Assembly: GCA_003281065.1 (NCBI GenBank)
Contig: QCDA01000005.1
Coordinates: forward strand, 1 to 37,824
From: Pelagibacteraceae bacterium AG-349-E10
GTDB taxonomy: Bacteria; Pseudomonadota; Alphaproteobacteria; HIMB59
Reading direction: 5' to 3'
DNA: 37,824 nt
The notes under the pieces are model-generated. The model searched no databases. It was not told where the DNA came from and was given only the letters and a program-made list of their open reading frames with translations. The stretch's first letter is position 1. Each line of letters begins with the position of its first letter. Of this stretch, positions 8,128 through 16,466 are shown piece after piece. The position numbers and the translations under genes were made by a program.

Positions 8128-8763
8128 CTTTTTAATTTTTTTCTTTTTAGGAAGAGCTTTTTTAATTTCCGGTGCTTTGGGTGTAACTAATCCTGCAGAA
8201 ATGATGTATTTGATTGCTTGATCGACAGACATATTAAGTTTGGTACATTTTGATAATGGAACAAACATTAAGAAACCTGTAGTTGGATTAGGTGTAGATG
8301 GCATGAAAACATTTATCATCTTTTGATTTTTTCTTTTTGCTATTTCCCCTTTTGTTTCACTTGTTAAAAATGCAAGGGCAAAAATATCTTTTTGAGGATA
8401 TTCAATAAGAACAACCTCTTTAAAAGCATTAGACTGTGTCGTAGCAAATGTATCAATAATCTGTTTTACTGTATTATAGATTGAGTTTAAGCCGGGAATT
8501 TTGGATAAAACAGCATCAACTACTCGATGATAAAGTTTTCCAAAAAAACTTCCAGCTATGGCTCCTAAAATTGTAAAAAATAAAAAAGCAACTATTAAAC
8601 CAACACCAGGTATTTCAGATGGAATACCAAATTTATTTAGAGGTATGAAAGGTCTAAATATTTTATCTGCAATACCAACTACTACCCATGCAACGTAAAT
8701 AGATAAAGCTAATGGTGCAACAATTAATATGCCACTAATAAAATGATTTTGAATTTTTTTCAT
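8116..8763 (-). CDS. DUF502 family inner-membrane protein
   Basis: The 215-residue protein has two N-terminal membrane segments (about 9-30 and 52-75, the second GLIVAFLFFTILGAIAGSFFG) followed by the DUF502 hallmark IPGLNSIYNTVKQIIDTF and a soluble domain with the FMPSTPNPTTGF segment. The C-terminus is a Lys-rich tail. The biochemical role of DUF502 proteins is not established. It lies 5 bases downstream of the DUF6494-type gene and converges on recG with a 12-base overlap, a neighbourhood common in alphaproteobacteria. Confidence 0.9.
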   Translation of the reverse strand: MKKIQNHFISGILIVAPLALSIYVAWVVVGIADKIFRPFIPLNKFGIPSEIPGVGLIVAFLFFTILGAIAGSFFGKLYHRVVDAVLSKIPGLNSIYNTVKQIIDTFATTQSNAFKEVVLIEYPQKDIFALAFLTSETKGEIAKRKNQKMINVFMPSTPNPTTGFLMFVPLSKCTKLNMSVDQAIKYIISAGLVTPKAPEIKKALPKKKKIKKLTK

Positions 8764-8768
8764 TTATA

Positions 8769-8948
8769 TTAATTATTTATTTTATCTTCAAACTCAAAAA
8801 CATTCTTATTATTAATTTCAAAAGATACTTTTATCGATAGATCCTTTACATCAGGGTTATTTTCAATGAATTGATTAAGTTCTTGTTGTGAGCTAATCCC
8901 TAACCTTTTGAGAAATTTTCTAACTTTTAATTGTGTTTCATCATCCAT
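8769..8948 (-). CDS. Small DUF6494-like protein
   Basis: An ATG at 8946-8948 opens a 59-residue frame ending in TAA at 8769-8771. It reads MDDETQLKVRKFLKRLGIS, then SQQELNQFIENN and a short beta-rich, acidic C-terminus. This matches the DUF6494 pattern as I recall it (R-K-F-L-K-x-x-G-[IV]-x-S-Q-x-E). It is probably a soluble cytoplasmic protein of unknown function. It sits 5 bases upstream of the DUF502 gene and is likely co-transcribed with it. Confidence 0.75.
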   Translation of the reverse strand: MDDETQLKVRKFLKRLGISSQQELNQFIENNPDVKDLSIKVSFEINNKNVFEFEDKINN

Positions 8949-8996
8949 GAAATTGATAATATGGATTTTTTTTCATATTTGAAGGCTTTTAAATAA

Positions 8997-9344
8997 TCAA
9001 AAACTATAAATGATAGTTAGGATAGTTTTCAATTCTAAGATAGTTGTAGATATGCCTATTACTACGATTAATCTAGCTAAAAAAGATAGTATTTTATTGC
9101 CTTTATATTTTTGAGAACTTCTCCAAACACCAATGCAAGATGTAAAGTAATAGATTAGATTTAATACAAGATATAATGAAAATGTATAAATAAAATTTTG
9201 TATATGTATTTTTGTGACGAGCAATAGAGGTGCCGAAATAAGGAAATTAACAAGAACGTAATAAATCCAATAACTTTTGTATAAAGGTAAATTGCCTTTA
9301 AAAAGCTCCATAAGGTTATTTTCAATTTTAAATATGAAATTCAT
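8997..9344 (-). CDS. Small multi-pass membrane protein, unknown function
   Basis: A 115-residue protein with an amphipathic N-terminus (LMELFKGNLPLYKSYWIYYV) and three or four hydrophobic segments at about 25-44, 49-71, 86-104 and the end. The segment IGVWRSSQKYKGNKILSFLAR between segments resembles small bacterial membrane proteins with a WRS/A-x-KY-x-G signature that lack an assigned function. Its ATG overlaps the TGA of the double-DUF2061 gene (ATGA), so the two are translationally coupled. Confidence 0.7.
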   Translation of the reverse strand: MNFIFKIENNLMELFKGNLPLYKSYWIYYVLVNFLISAPLLLVTKIHIQNFIYTFSLYLVLNLIYYFTSCIGVWRSSQKYKGNKILSFLARLIVVIGISTTILELKTILTIIYSF

Positions 9345-9772
9345 ATTTTAATTCTTCCCCATTGAATTTTATTCCAGACTCTCTCATGAATATAATAAAT
9401 TAATATACCGTTCATTATTTCATAAATGACAATGGATTTTGTCCAATCTAAGTTTGATGTAATAAACATAGCAGAAATAAATGTTATTGTAGATGCGGCT
9501 AATCTCCATGTGAGTGCCTTGAAAAATGATCTGAGTCTAATTACTTTTTGATTAAATCTGCCATATTTGTATAAATTCCATACTCTTTCATGAAAATAGT
9601 ATGTAATCATTTTTAAAATGAAAACAATTAAAGCTACATAGAAAGGAGAAGTTGCATCAAAGTTTTCTGAACCATAAGAAATAACAAAAAAACTTATCAG
9701 AAAAGTATTTATAAAACCAACTATTCTATAACTTATAGTTTTTAAGATTGATCTATTTTTTGTTACTTTCAT
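9341..9772 (-). CDS. Tandem DUF2061 membrane protein
   Basis: The 143-residue protein contains two copies of the DUF2061 unit, about residues 4-66 and 74-139. Each has an S-[IF]-x-K-x-[IL]-[ST]-[YW]-R start and the end motif YY-[FI]-HERVWN, followed by a GR close. Each unit carries two membrane segments, giving about four in all. Function is unknown. The gene overlaps its upstream neighbour by 1 base (TAATG) and its downstream neighbour by 4, indicating one operon with the DUF3108 gene. Confidence 0.88.
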   Translation of the reverse strand: MKVTKNRSILKTISYRIVGFINTFLISFFVISYGSENFDATSPFYVALIVFILKMITYYFHERVWNLYKYGRFNQKVIRLRSFFKALTWRLAASTITFISAMFITSNLDWTKSIVIYEIMNGILIYYIHERVWNKIQWGRIKI

Positions 9773-10521
9773 TATTGAAGAATTTCATATTCTTTCAAAT
9801 GAAGATTAGCTTTAAATTTTTTTGAATTAATTCTAAATTTAGCAGGAATTTTAATTATTTCTTTTTCAAATGAATAAACCGTTATAACTTCTAAATTATT
9901 TTTTTTATTCTCTTTATAAAGACCTTTAAAAAAAGGAAATACTAAATCTATAACTTCAGCGTTTCCCTTGTATATTGAAGGATTATTAGATTTTAAGTTT
10001 TCAGTATTTTTTGTAATGGATGATAATTCATAAATGTTAATTCCATCAATAATTAACCTTTTTGAATCTGTTTGGAAAATAAAATATTGAACTAATTGTG
10101 ATATCGGATCAGTGAAAAATTTATAATCATTAATTAAAGTATTTTGCAAATTAATTTGATCACTGGAGAGTTCTTTTGAAATTTCAATATTTGATATAGT
10201 ACCATTCTTGTTAAAAATAATATTTTCAAATCTATCCTGTTTAGAGCTTTTTGTTTTACTTTTGTAAATTATGGGATTGAAGCTATCATCTTTAATTTCT
10301 CCACTAACTTTTGTAATAGACTCATACCCATAAATTTTGTCAGTCACACCATAACTTTTAATTGTGAAATCAATTTCATATAAATTATCTTCAATTTTAA
10401 TTTTCCAGAATAAGTCTGCTAGGTGAATTGATTTCCAATCAATTTCATATTTTAGATTTATTACTTTAGAGTTCAGGTAATATGGATATATTATTAAAAA
10501 AATTATGAAAAATATGCGCAT
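9772..10521 (-). CDS. DUF3108 domain exported protein
   Basis: About 249 residues. The N-terminus is a hydrophobic signal (MRIFFIIFLIIYPYYLNS) and the remainder is predicted soluble beta-rich periplasmic protein. Features typical of DUF3108 include Y-E-[IL]-x-W near the start of the mature part, a TDKIYGYES strand, the conserved DPISQLVQYF helix region near the middle, and an IDG-x-x-x-YEL segment. The start is taken as the ATG at 10519-10521; a TTG one codon upstream is possible. It is divergent from and overlaps mnmH. Role unknown, probably envelope related. Confidence 0.78.
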   Translation of the reverse strand: MRIFFIIFLIIYPYYLNSKVINLKYEIDWKSIHLADLFWKIKIEDNLYEIDFTIKSYGVTDKIYGYESITKVSGEIKDDSFNPIIYKSKTKSSKQDRFENIIFNKNGTISNIEISKELSSDQINLQNTLINDYKFFTDPISQLVQYFIFQTDSKRLIIDGINIYELSSITKNTENLKSNNPSIYKGNAEVIDLVFPFFKGLYKENKKNNLEVITVYSFEKEIIKIPAKFRINSKKFKANLHLKEYEILQ

Positions 10522-11545
10522 CAATAAAACATCGTATAAAAGTACTACTATTGATGATTATAATACTATAATTGATGTAAGAACCCCATTAGAGTTTGTT
10601 GAAGACCATATCCCAAGATCAGTAAATTATCCTGTATTAACAAATAAACAACGTCATGAAATAGGATTAAAATATAAAGAGAATTCTTTTTTAGCTAAAA
10701 AAGAAGGAGCTAGTATTATTAGTGCAAATATTTCCAAAATTATTAATAAAATAAAATTTGATAAAAAAAATAAAACATTAATTTATTGTTGGAGAGGTGG
10801 TCTTAGATCACTTAGTTTATATTTAGTTCTTAAACAAATAGGTTACGACGTAACATTATTAGAGGGTGGATATAAGACTTACAGAGGTTATGTAGTAGAT
10901 TTTTTTGAAAATAATACTGATAAATTTAAATTTAACCAAATTATGGGTGTAACGGGTGTAGGGAAAACACTTTTTATTAAAGAATTATCAAAAAAATATC
11001 AAGTGATCGATTTTGAAGGTTTGGCCAAACATAAAGGCTCTATTTTGGGAAATATACCAAATACTGTTCAACCATCACAAAAATTATTTGAAACATTAAT
11101 TTATGAAAAACTTCACTCTTTCAATTCAAGAAAAAATATATGGGTTGAAGCAGAAAGTATTAAAGTGGGTAAGTTAAGTATTCCAAGTAAAATTTGGAAA
11201 AATATGCCTTTGGGTAAAAATGTAAAAATAAAGAGTAATTTAACAGAGAGGGTGAAATTCATTTTAAAAGATTACAAATATTTTACTAATTCACCAGATT
11301 TAATGAAAAATGCGCTTATTGTATTAAAGAAAATTATTCCAAAAGAGGAATTTAAACTTATTGAAGTAAATTTAAAAAAAAAGGAGTATTTTCAGTTTGT
11401 GAAATCATTAATTGAATATCATTACGATAGAGCTTATAAAAAGACTCGAGCTGAAAATGACAGTAATATTTATAAAGAGATTTATTTAAATAAAATCAAC
11501 TTAATAAATATTAAAAGAGTTATTAAAGAGAGTAATTATTTTTAA
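10505..11545 (+). CDS. mnmH: tRNA 2-selenouridine/geranyl-2-thiouridine synthase (SelU/MnmH)
   Basis: MnmH acts on wobble 2-thiouridine of tRNA (Lys, Glu, Gln), geranylating it and replacing sulfur with selenium from selenophosphate. The N-terminal rhodanese domain has DVRTPLEFVEDHIP and the catalytic CWRGG loop with Cys95; the second half has a P-loop GVTGVGKT (148-155). Length 346 is normal. The start may be Met1 (10505) or Met4 (10514); the latter lies in the palindrome ATGCGCAT, whose other strand is the start of the DUF3108 gene. The 3' end overlaps the convergent thiL gene by 23 bases. No selD gene is in the window, so the selenium supply cannot be judged here. Confidence 0.93.
   Translation: MKNMRINKTSYKSTTIDDYNTIIDVRTPLEFVEDHIPRSVNYPVLTNKQRHEIGLKYKENSFLAKKEGASIISANISKIINKIKFDKKNKTLIYCWRGGLRSLSLYLVLKQIGYDVTLLEGGYKTYRGYVVDFFENNTDKFKFNQIMGVTGVGKTLFIKELSKKYQVIDFEGLAKHKGSILGNIPNTVQPSQKLFETLIYEKLHSFNSRKNIWVEAESIKVGKLSIPSKIWKNMPLGKNVKIKSNLTERVKFILKDYKYFTNSPDLMKNALIVLKKIIPKEEFKLIEVNLKKKEYFQFVKSLIEYHYDRAYKKTRAENDSNIYKEIYLNKINLINIKRVIKESNYF
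10514..10521. other. Palindrome ATGCGCAT carrying start codons on both strands
   Basis: This perfect 8-bp palindrome contains an in-frame ATG of mnmH (codon 4) on the + strand and the ATG of the DUF3108 gene on the - strand. If mnmH starts at its first ATG (10505) the divergent genes overlap by 17 bases, otherwise by 8. Either way there is no intergenic promoter region. Confidence 0.6.
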
Positions 11546-12467
11546 AATGGTCAAATTTTTTTACTTTGGCAAGATTAAATTTTTTTAGATTTACACCCTT
11601 TCCTTTTTCTACACTTCCAATACATATAATTCTAATACCCCTCTCAATTAAAAGTTTTTTTTTATTTAAATATAATAAGTTTTTAGGTGAGGTAAAAACT
11701 GGAACATACTCCTCCCCACTGGATAAAATAAGTGAAATATATTTTTCTTCTTCAAAAAACTTACAAAGCTTAGAATTAACAGAGTTGAGATTATTTAATT
11801 TAATTTTTTTTTTGGATTTCAACGAAATAGTTTCTAAAGTTGATAAAAGACTATCTGATAAATCCATACAACTTGTAATATTTAGATGCCTAAATATATC
11901 TTGATAAATATACATTTTAGGTTTTAAAAATTGTTTTACTGATAAATTTTTTAAATTATTAGGTAATTTAAACTTACTATATAAACTTAGGTATCCTAGT
12001 TTTGAATATCCAATACCTGAAAATGTATAAATTTTATCATCAACCTTAGCATTAGATCTCTTTGTTATTTTAGTATTATTAATTTTATCGCTAATAATTG
12101 TTAAAGATAAAAATATTTTCTCAGAAGAAGTAGTATCCCCGCCTATTATCTCAATCTTATTTCTTAGGCATATTCTATGAAAATTAGTTATTATTTGTTG
12201 CACAAAATTATAGTTTTTATTTGGGAAACTAATATTTAGTAGAACATATTTAGGTACGCCACCTGAGGATTGAATATCACTATAATTTGAAAGAAAAAGT
12301 CTGTGAGCTATGTTTTGAGGAGTAAAATACTTTAGATCAAAATGCTTATTTTCAACTAAAGTATCAGAAGAGATTAATTGATTTGTTGAGTTTATATAAG
12401 CACAATCATCACCTATTTTCTTATAATTCTTTTCAAAATAATTAATAATTTTTTGCTCATATGACAT
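11523..12467 (-). CDS. thiL: Thiamine-monophosphate kinase ThiL
   Basis: ThiL phosphorylates thiamine monophosphate to the active cofactor thiamine diphosphate. The 314-residue protein shows the family signatures in order: IGDDCAYI (about 18-25), SDTLVENKHF, a NYSDIQSSGGVPKYVLL segment equivalent to the NLSD-x-AAMG-x-P motif, IIGGDTT, MDLSDSLLSTLETIS and SSGEEYVPVF. Some are drifted (for example SSGEEY for GGEDYE). SelD, a relative in the PurM superfamily, is less likely because its Gly/Cys-rich N-terminus and GLTDITGFG motif are missing. It is convergent with mnmH, overlapping by 23 bases. Confidence 0.9.
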   Translation of the reverse strand: MSYEQKIINYFEKNYKKIGDDCAYINSTNQLISSDTLVENKHFDLKYFTPQNIAHRLFLSNYSDIQSSGGVPKYVLLNISFPNKNYNFVQQIITNFHRICLRNKIEIIGGDTTSSEKIFLSLTIISDKINNTKITKRSNAKVDDKIYTFSGIGYSKLGYLSLYSKFKLPNNLKNLSVKQFLKPKMYIYQDIFRHLNITSCMDLSDSLLSTLETISLKSKKKIKLNNLNSVNSKLCKFFEEEKYISLILSSGEEYVPVFTSPKNLLYLNKKKLLIERGIRIICIGSVEKGKGVNLKKFNLAKVKKFDHFKNNYSL

Positions 12468-12508
12468 TAAGTAAATATAATTGAATATGAATTCAAAAAC
12501 AGAGATAT

Positions 12509-13696
12509 TTAACTAATTTTTTTTCTAACCAAAGGAAATGAGTCTCTTTTTTTTGTTAAAACTAGTTGGAAAATCACATTATCACCTTTGGTAAAAGATA
12601 ATTCACTTAAATTTAAATAAGCTTCCCACATTCTTATAAATCTATCATCATACAGTTTAAGAACCTCTTTTTCTTCTTTTTTAAAATTTTTAAACCAATG
12701 AGAAAGTGTTTTAGCATAATGTAATCTAAGAACCTCTATATCTGAGATTATAAGTCCAGATTTTTCTACTGCTGGCATTACCTCAGACAAAGATGGTATA
12801 TAGCCACCAGGAAAAATATATTTTCTAATAAATGCAGGAGTCATTTTCGGGACTCTAATATTGCCGATTGTATGTACTACCGCTATGCCATCATCAGATA
12901 ATAAATTATAAATTTTTTTAAAATATGTTTTGTAAAAAGGTTTTCCTACATGCTCAAACATTCCAACAGAAACTATTTTTGTATAAGAATTCTCTTCATC
13001 TCTATAATCTTGTAAAGAATAAGATAAATTTTCTTTTTTATCTGACTTTTTAAGTTGGTCATTACAGTATTTAATTTGCTCTTCAGATAATGAAACACCC
13101 TTTACTTTACAGTCATGATGGTCTGCAAAATGTCTACTAAGTGATCCCCACCCACAACCTATGTCTAAAACTCTATCATTGGAATTTAATAATAATTTGT
13201 CAGCTAATCTGCTCATTTTGTTAGTTTGTGCTTGTGTTAATGAATCGTTTTCATTTTCGAAGTATGCGCATGAATATTGCCTAGTTTCATCCAAAAATAA
13301 ATCATACAACCTATCAGATAAGTCATAGTGACTTGCGACATTACTTTTTGAACTCTTAACGAAATTTAACTGAAATAGTGGATTAATGATTAAAATAATT
13401 CTGAATATTAGTGTATTTGATATTTTTTCAAGGTATTTATTATAATTTTCAATAAGTAATTCAGAAAACTCATAAAAAGTCGAATTGCTTAACTCGTAAT
13501 CTTTATCCATATATCCTTCCGTAAGCACAAGAGAAGGTGCATAAAAAATTTTATTTAAAAATTTCTTGTTATTGATCTGTAAAATTAATGGATCAGTGCC
13601 GTTGTCAATAAGATGGTCATTTCCATCAAATTTTATAATAACAGATCTTGTTTTGATTAAGTGTTTAATTAAAAATTTAAGTACCCTAAAAGACAT
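12509..13696 (-). CDS. cfa: Cyclopropane-fatty-acyl-phospholipid synthase family methyltransferase
   Basis: The 395-residue protein matches CFA synthase, which uses S-adenosylmethionine to add a methylene bridge to unsaturated acyl chains of membrane phospholipids. The N-terminal lipid-binding region (about 1-115) is followed by SNVASHYDLSDRLYDLFLD, the SAM-binding loop DIGCGWG (178-184), GMFEHVGK, and FPGGYIPS. A Cys aligning with the E. coli catalytic region is present in TRQYSCAYF. Length is normal. No Shine-Dalgarno sequence is evident. The product could instead be a related lipid methyltransferase of the same family. Confidence 0.9.
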   Translation of the reverse strand: MSFRVLKFLIKHLIKTRSVIIKFDGNDHLIDNGTDPLILQINNKKFLNKIFYAPSLVLTEGYMDKDYELSNSTFYEFSELLIENYNKYLEKISNTLIFRIILIINPLFQLNFVKSSKSNVASHYDLSDRLYDLFLDETRQYSCAYFENENDSLTQAQTNKMSRLADKLLLNSNDRVLDIGCGWGSLSRHFADHHDCKVKGVSLSEEQIKYCNDQLKKSDKKENLSYSLQDYRDEENSYTKIVSVGMFEHVGKPFYKTYFKKIYNLLSDDGIAVVHTIGNIRVPKMTPAFIRKYIFPGGYIPSLSEVMPAVEKSGLIISDIEVLRLHYAKTLSHWFKNFKKEEKEVLKLYDDRFIRMWEAYLNLSELSFTKGDNVIFQLVLTKKRDSFPLVRKKIS

Positions 13697-13737
13697 AATT
13701 TTCTTATAAATATCTAAATATACAAAATTTATAAAAT

Positions 13738-13760
13738 TTTATCATATATTGATTGATAAA
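13738..13760. promoter_or_regulatory. Inverted repeat between cfa and nadE
   Basis: Arms TTTATCA (13738-13744) and TGATAAA (13754-13760) are exact reverse complements with a 9-base spacer. An overlapping 12-bp palindrome ATAAAATTTTAT lies at 13731-13742. They sit in the 125-base gap between divergent cfa and nadE, where an operator would be expected, but AT-rich palindromes are common by chance here. Confidence 0.25.
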
Positions 13761-13821
13761 ATGAATTAAAATATCAATTAAATAGTTGAACTTTTAATAT
13801 TAAGCTAACGTAGTACAAAAT

Positions 13822-14553
13822 ATGCATACCAAAGAAAAAATTGAATTTATATCAAATTGGATAAAAGATTATGCACATTCAAACAATGTCGATGCGTTAG
13901 TTATTGGTATTTCAGGAGGTATTGACTCTGCTGTCACTAGTACGTTGTCAGCAAAAACTGGCTTAAAAACTTTTGTTGCGAACATGCCTATACTTGATCA
14001 CAAAACAACTAATGAAAGAGGTATAAATCACATAGACTGGTTAAAAAAGAATTTTAGTAATGTAACGGACTTTAAAATAGATCTCTCTCTTGTATTTGAA
14101 AGTTTTAAATCAGCTCTTGATAAAAATGACTCTGAACACGGTTATGCAAATTCACAGGCTCGATTAAGGATGATGACTTTGTATCAAATAGCAGCTAGCA
14201 ATAACGGAATTGTTGTTGGCACAGGAAATAAGGTTGAAGACTTTGGAATTGGTTTTTATACAAAATACGGTGATGGAGGAGTCGATATTTCTCCAATCGC
14301 AGATTGTCTCAAAACAGAAGTATGGGATATGGGGAAGGAACTAAATATAAGCCAAGACATAATAGATGCAGCCCCAACAGATGGTTTATGGACTGATGGA
14401 AGATCTGATGAAGATCAAGTTGGTTTAAGTTACTCTGAAATTGAAGAAGCAATGCTTAATGAGAAATCATCAAATAGACAAAAGTATCTTGAGATTAGAA
14501 AAAATAACGTTCATAAAATGAACCCTATCCCTGTGTGTATTTTACCAAAATAG
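13822..14553 (+). CDS. nadE: NAD synthetase, ammonia-dependent type
   Basis: NadE converts nicotinate adenine dinucleotide to NAD+ in the last step of NAD synthesis. The 243-residue protein is only the synthetase domain, without the N-terminal glutaminase found in the long form, so it should use free ammonia or a separate donor. The PP-loop SGGIDS is at 31-36; GTGNKVEDFGIGFYTKYGDG and the DGLWTDGRSDEDQVGLSY segment are family signatures. It converges with ugpC with a 12-base gap, and no terminator hairpin is visible between them. Confidence 0.95.
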   Translation: MHTKEKIEFISNWIKDYAHSNNVDALVIGISGGIDSAVTSTLSAKTGLKTFVANMPILDHKTTNERGINHIDWLKKNFSNVTDFKIDLSLVFESFKSALDKNDSEHGYANSQARLRMMTLYQIAASNNGIVVGTGNKVEDFGIGFYTKYGDGGVDISPIADCLKTEVWDMGKELNISQDIIDAAPTDGLWTDGRSDEDQVGLSYSEIEEAMLNEKSSNRQKYLEIRKNNVHKMNPIPVCILPK

Positions 14554-14565
14554 ACTTTGTAAAAC

Positions 14566-15612
14566 TTATACTCTTGAACCGTTACTGTTATCAAAAAGGT
14601 GCACTAAAGTACTAGATATATCAAATTTAAATGTATCTCCTGCGTTTAGATTTATTTTTGAAGACAATTTACAACTAAACTCTTGATCACCAATTTTCGA
14701 ATAAATAATCATATCTGAACCTAAATATTCAACTAGATTTGCTACACAAGAATGCTGTCCATTATCTGATATTAGGATATCGTCTGGCCTTATACCTAAA
14801 CTTGCATCATCGATGTTTGTAGAATTATTAAGGTTAATTTTCATATCAGCTATATAAGCTATGCCATTTTCAATTTTGCAATTAAATAAATTCATCTGTG
14901 GGGACCCTATAAATTCAGCAACAAATTTAGTGTTTGGTTTAGAGTATATCTCTTTAGGTGTACCAACTTGTTCAACAACACCATTGTTAATGACTACTAT
15001 CCTATCCCCTAGTGTCATCGCTTCTGTTTGATCATGGGTAACAAAAATACTTGTTACGCCCATTTGTCTTTGAAGACGTTTGATTTCCAAACGCATTTGA
15101 TTTCTTAATTTTGCATCTAAGTTAGATAATGGTTCATCAAATAAAAATATTTTTGGATTTCTAACTATGGCTCTTCCCATTGCAACTCGTTGTCTTTGTC
15201 CTCCTGAAAGCATACTTGGTTTTCTTGTGAGTAATTGATCTATTTCCAAGAGTTTAGCTACATCATTGACTTTGATATTGATCTCTTCTTTAGATATTCC
15301 TCTATTTTTAAGACCATAAGCCATATTATTAAATACTGACATGTGAGGATAAAGGGCATAATTTTGAAAAACCATTGCTACATCTCTTTCAGATGGATCA
15401 ATTTTATTAATAATATTACCATCTAGAGATATTTTTCCATTTGTAATATCCTCTAGTCCTGCAATCATTCTTAATAACGTTGATTTACCACATCCACTAG
15501 GTCCAACAAATACAACAAATTCTCCATTTTCAATATTTAAAGAAGTCTCATTAACAGCTTTAGTGCCATTAGGATATATTTTAGTAATATTTTGTAATTC
15601 TAAAAAACTCAT
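14566..15612 (-). CDS. ugpC: UgpC/MalK-type ABC importer ATPase
   Basis: The ATPase energises the ugp importer on the inner face of the membrane. From the ATG at 15612 it has 348 residues: Walker A GPSGCGKST (about 37-45), signature LSGGQRQR, Walker B IFLFDEPLSNLDAK, H-loop VTHDQTEA, then a C-terminal MOI/TOBE-type domain (LGIRPDDI). The frame is open 13 codons further upstream, into the permease gene, but conserved sequence begins at this ATG, 2 bases after the permease stop. It is last in the ugpB-A-E-E-C order. Naming as ugpC rather than another sugar or polyol ATPase rests on the partner genes. Confidence 0.9.
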   Translation of the reverse strand: MSFLELQNITKIYPNGTKAVNETSLNIENGEFVVFVGPSGCGKSTLLRMIAGLEDITNGKISLDGNIINKIDPSERDVAMVFQNYALYPHMSVFNNMAYGLKNRGISKEEINIKVNDVAKLLEIDQLLTRKPSMLSGGQRQRVAMGRAIVRNPKIFLFDEPLSNLDAKLRNQMRLEIKRLQRQMGVTSIFVTHDQTEAMTLGDRIVVINNGVVEQVGTPKEIYSKPNTKFVAEFIGSPQMNLFNCKIENGIAYIADMKINLNNSTNIDDASLGIRPDDILISDNGQHSCVANLVEYLGSDMIIYSKIGDQEFSCKLSSKINLNAGDTFKFDISSTLVHLFDNSNGSRV

Positions 15613-15614
15613 AT

Positions 15615-16466
15615 TTATTTTTCTGTTTGAATCAATCCTTTGATAAACCATCTTTGAAGAATTACAACAACTAACACAGGTGGTAACATTGATAATATAA
15701 TATAGGCAAATCTCTCACCTGTTCTTGGTAAAGCAACACCCTCATAATTTTCAGTAAAAATAATCTTCATTCCCATCACTACTGTCCAATATTTTTCATC
15801 AGTAGTCATTATTAAAGGCCATAAATATTGACTATATCCATAGACAAACATAAAAATAAACATAGCCGCTAACATTGTTTTTGATAGAGGCAATAAGAAG
15901 TCAATAAAAAATCTCCAACTATTTGCACCATCTAATTTTGCAGACTCTAACAATTCATCAGGGATTGTTTTATAAAATTGTCTAAAGAAAAATGTTGCAG
16001 TAGCAGAAGCAACTAGTGGGAGTATAAGTCCTGTATATGTATTTGTAAGACCAAGATCAGATACAATTTTATAACTTGGAAAAATTCTTACTTCTAGTGG
16101 AACTAATAGAGTAATAAAGATTAGCCAAAATATTGGAACAGCCAATTTAAATCTAAAATAAACTAACGCGTAAGCTGACATAGCTGAGATGACAACTTTC
16201 AATGTTGCGATACCAAGAGCCATAATAAAACTATTTACAAACATTCTTGCTGCAGTAACTTCCTCAGACCAACCCCCTTTTTCATTCAAAACTTCATTGT
16301 AATTTTGAGAAAAACTCTCACCTAAAAAAAATTTCATTCCCTCAGTCATTATTGAAACATTATCATGTGTTGAAGTGGCAAAAGAAAACCAAATTGGTAA
16401 TACCATTAATAAAACACCAAGAATGAGAATGATGTGTGTTAGTATTTCTAATGGTTTGAACTTCAT
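15615..16466 (-). CDS. ugpE: UgpE-type ABC permease, second tandem copy
   Basis: A 283-residue inner-membrane permease of the MalG/UgpE class with about six membrane segments. The EAA loop, which contacts the ATPase, reads ELLESAKLDGANSWRFFIDF. It is highly similar along its length to the preceding gene (16463-17284), for example LIFITLLVPLE-x-RI-x-PSY, ATFFFRQFYK and QYLWPLIMTT. It keeps an extra loop (ENYEGVALPRTG) that the first copy lacks. The ATG overlaps the first copy's stop as ATGA. Both copies are intact. Confidence 0.9.
   Translation of the reverse strand: MKFKPLEILTHIILILGVLLMVLPIWFSFATSTHDNVSIMTEGMKFFLGESFSQNYNEVLNEKGGWSEEVTAARMFVNSFIMALGIATLKVVISAMSAYALVYFRFKLAVPIFWLIFITLLVPLEVRIFPSYKIVSDLGLTNTYTGLILPLVASATATFFFRQFYKTIPDELLESAKLDGANSWRFFIDFLLPLSKTMLAAMFIFMFVYGYSQYLWPLIMTTDEKYWTVVMGMKIIFTENYEGVALPRTGERFAYIILSMLPPVLVVVILQRWFIKGLIQTEK

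Noticed and set aside
11566-11904. 112-codon open frame opposite thiL
   Set aside because: Lies wholly inside thiL, whose motifs are clear on the other strand; no homology recognised.
11523-12467. selD instead of thiL next to mnmH
   Set aside because: SelD would pair well with MnmH, but the SDTLVENKHF and SDIQSSGGVP motifs are ThiL-type and the SelD Gly/Cys N-terminus is absent.
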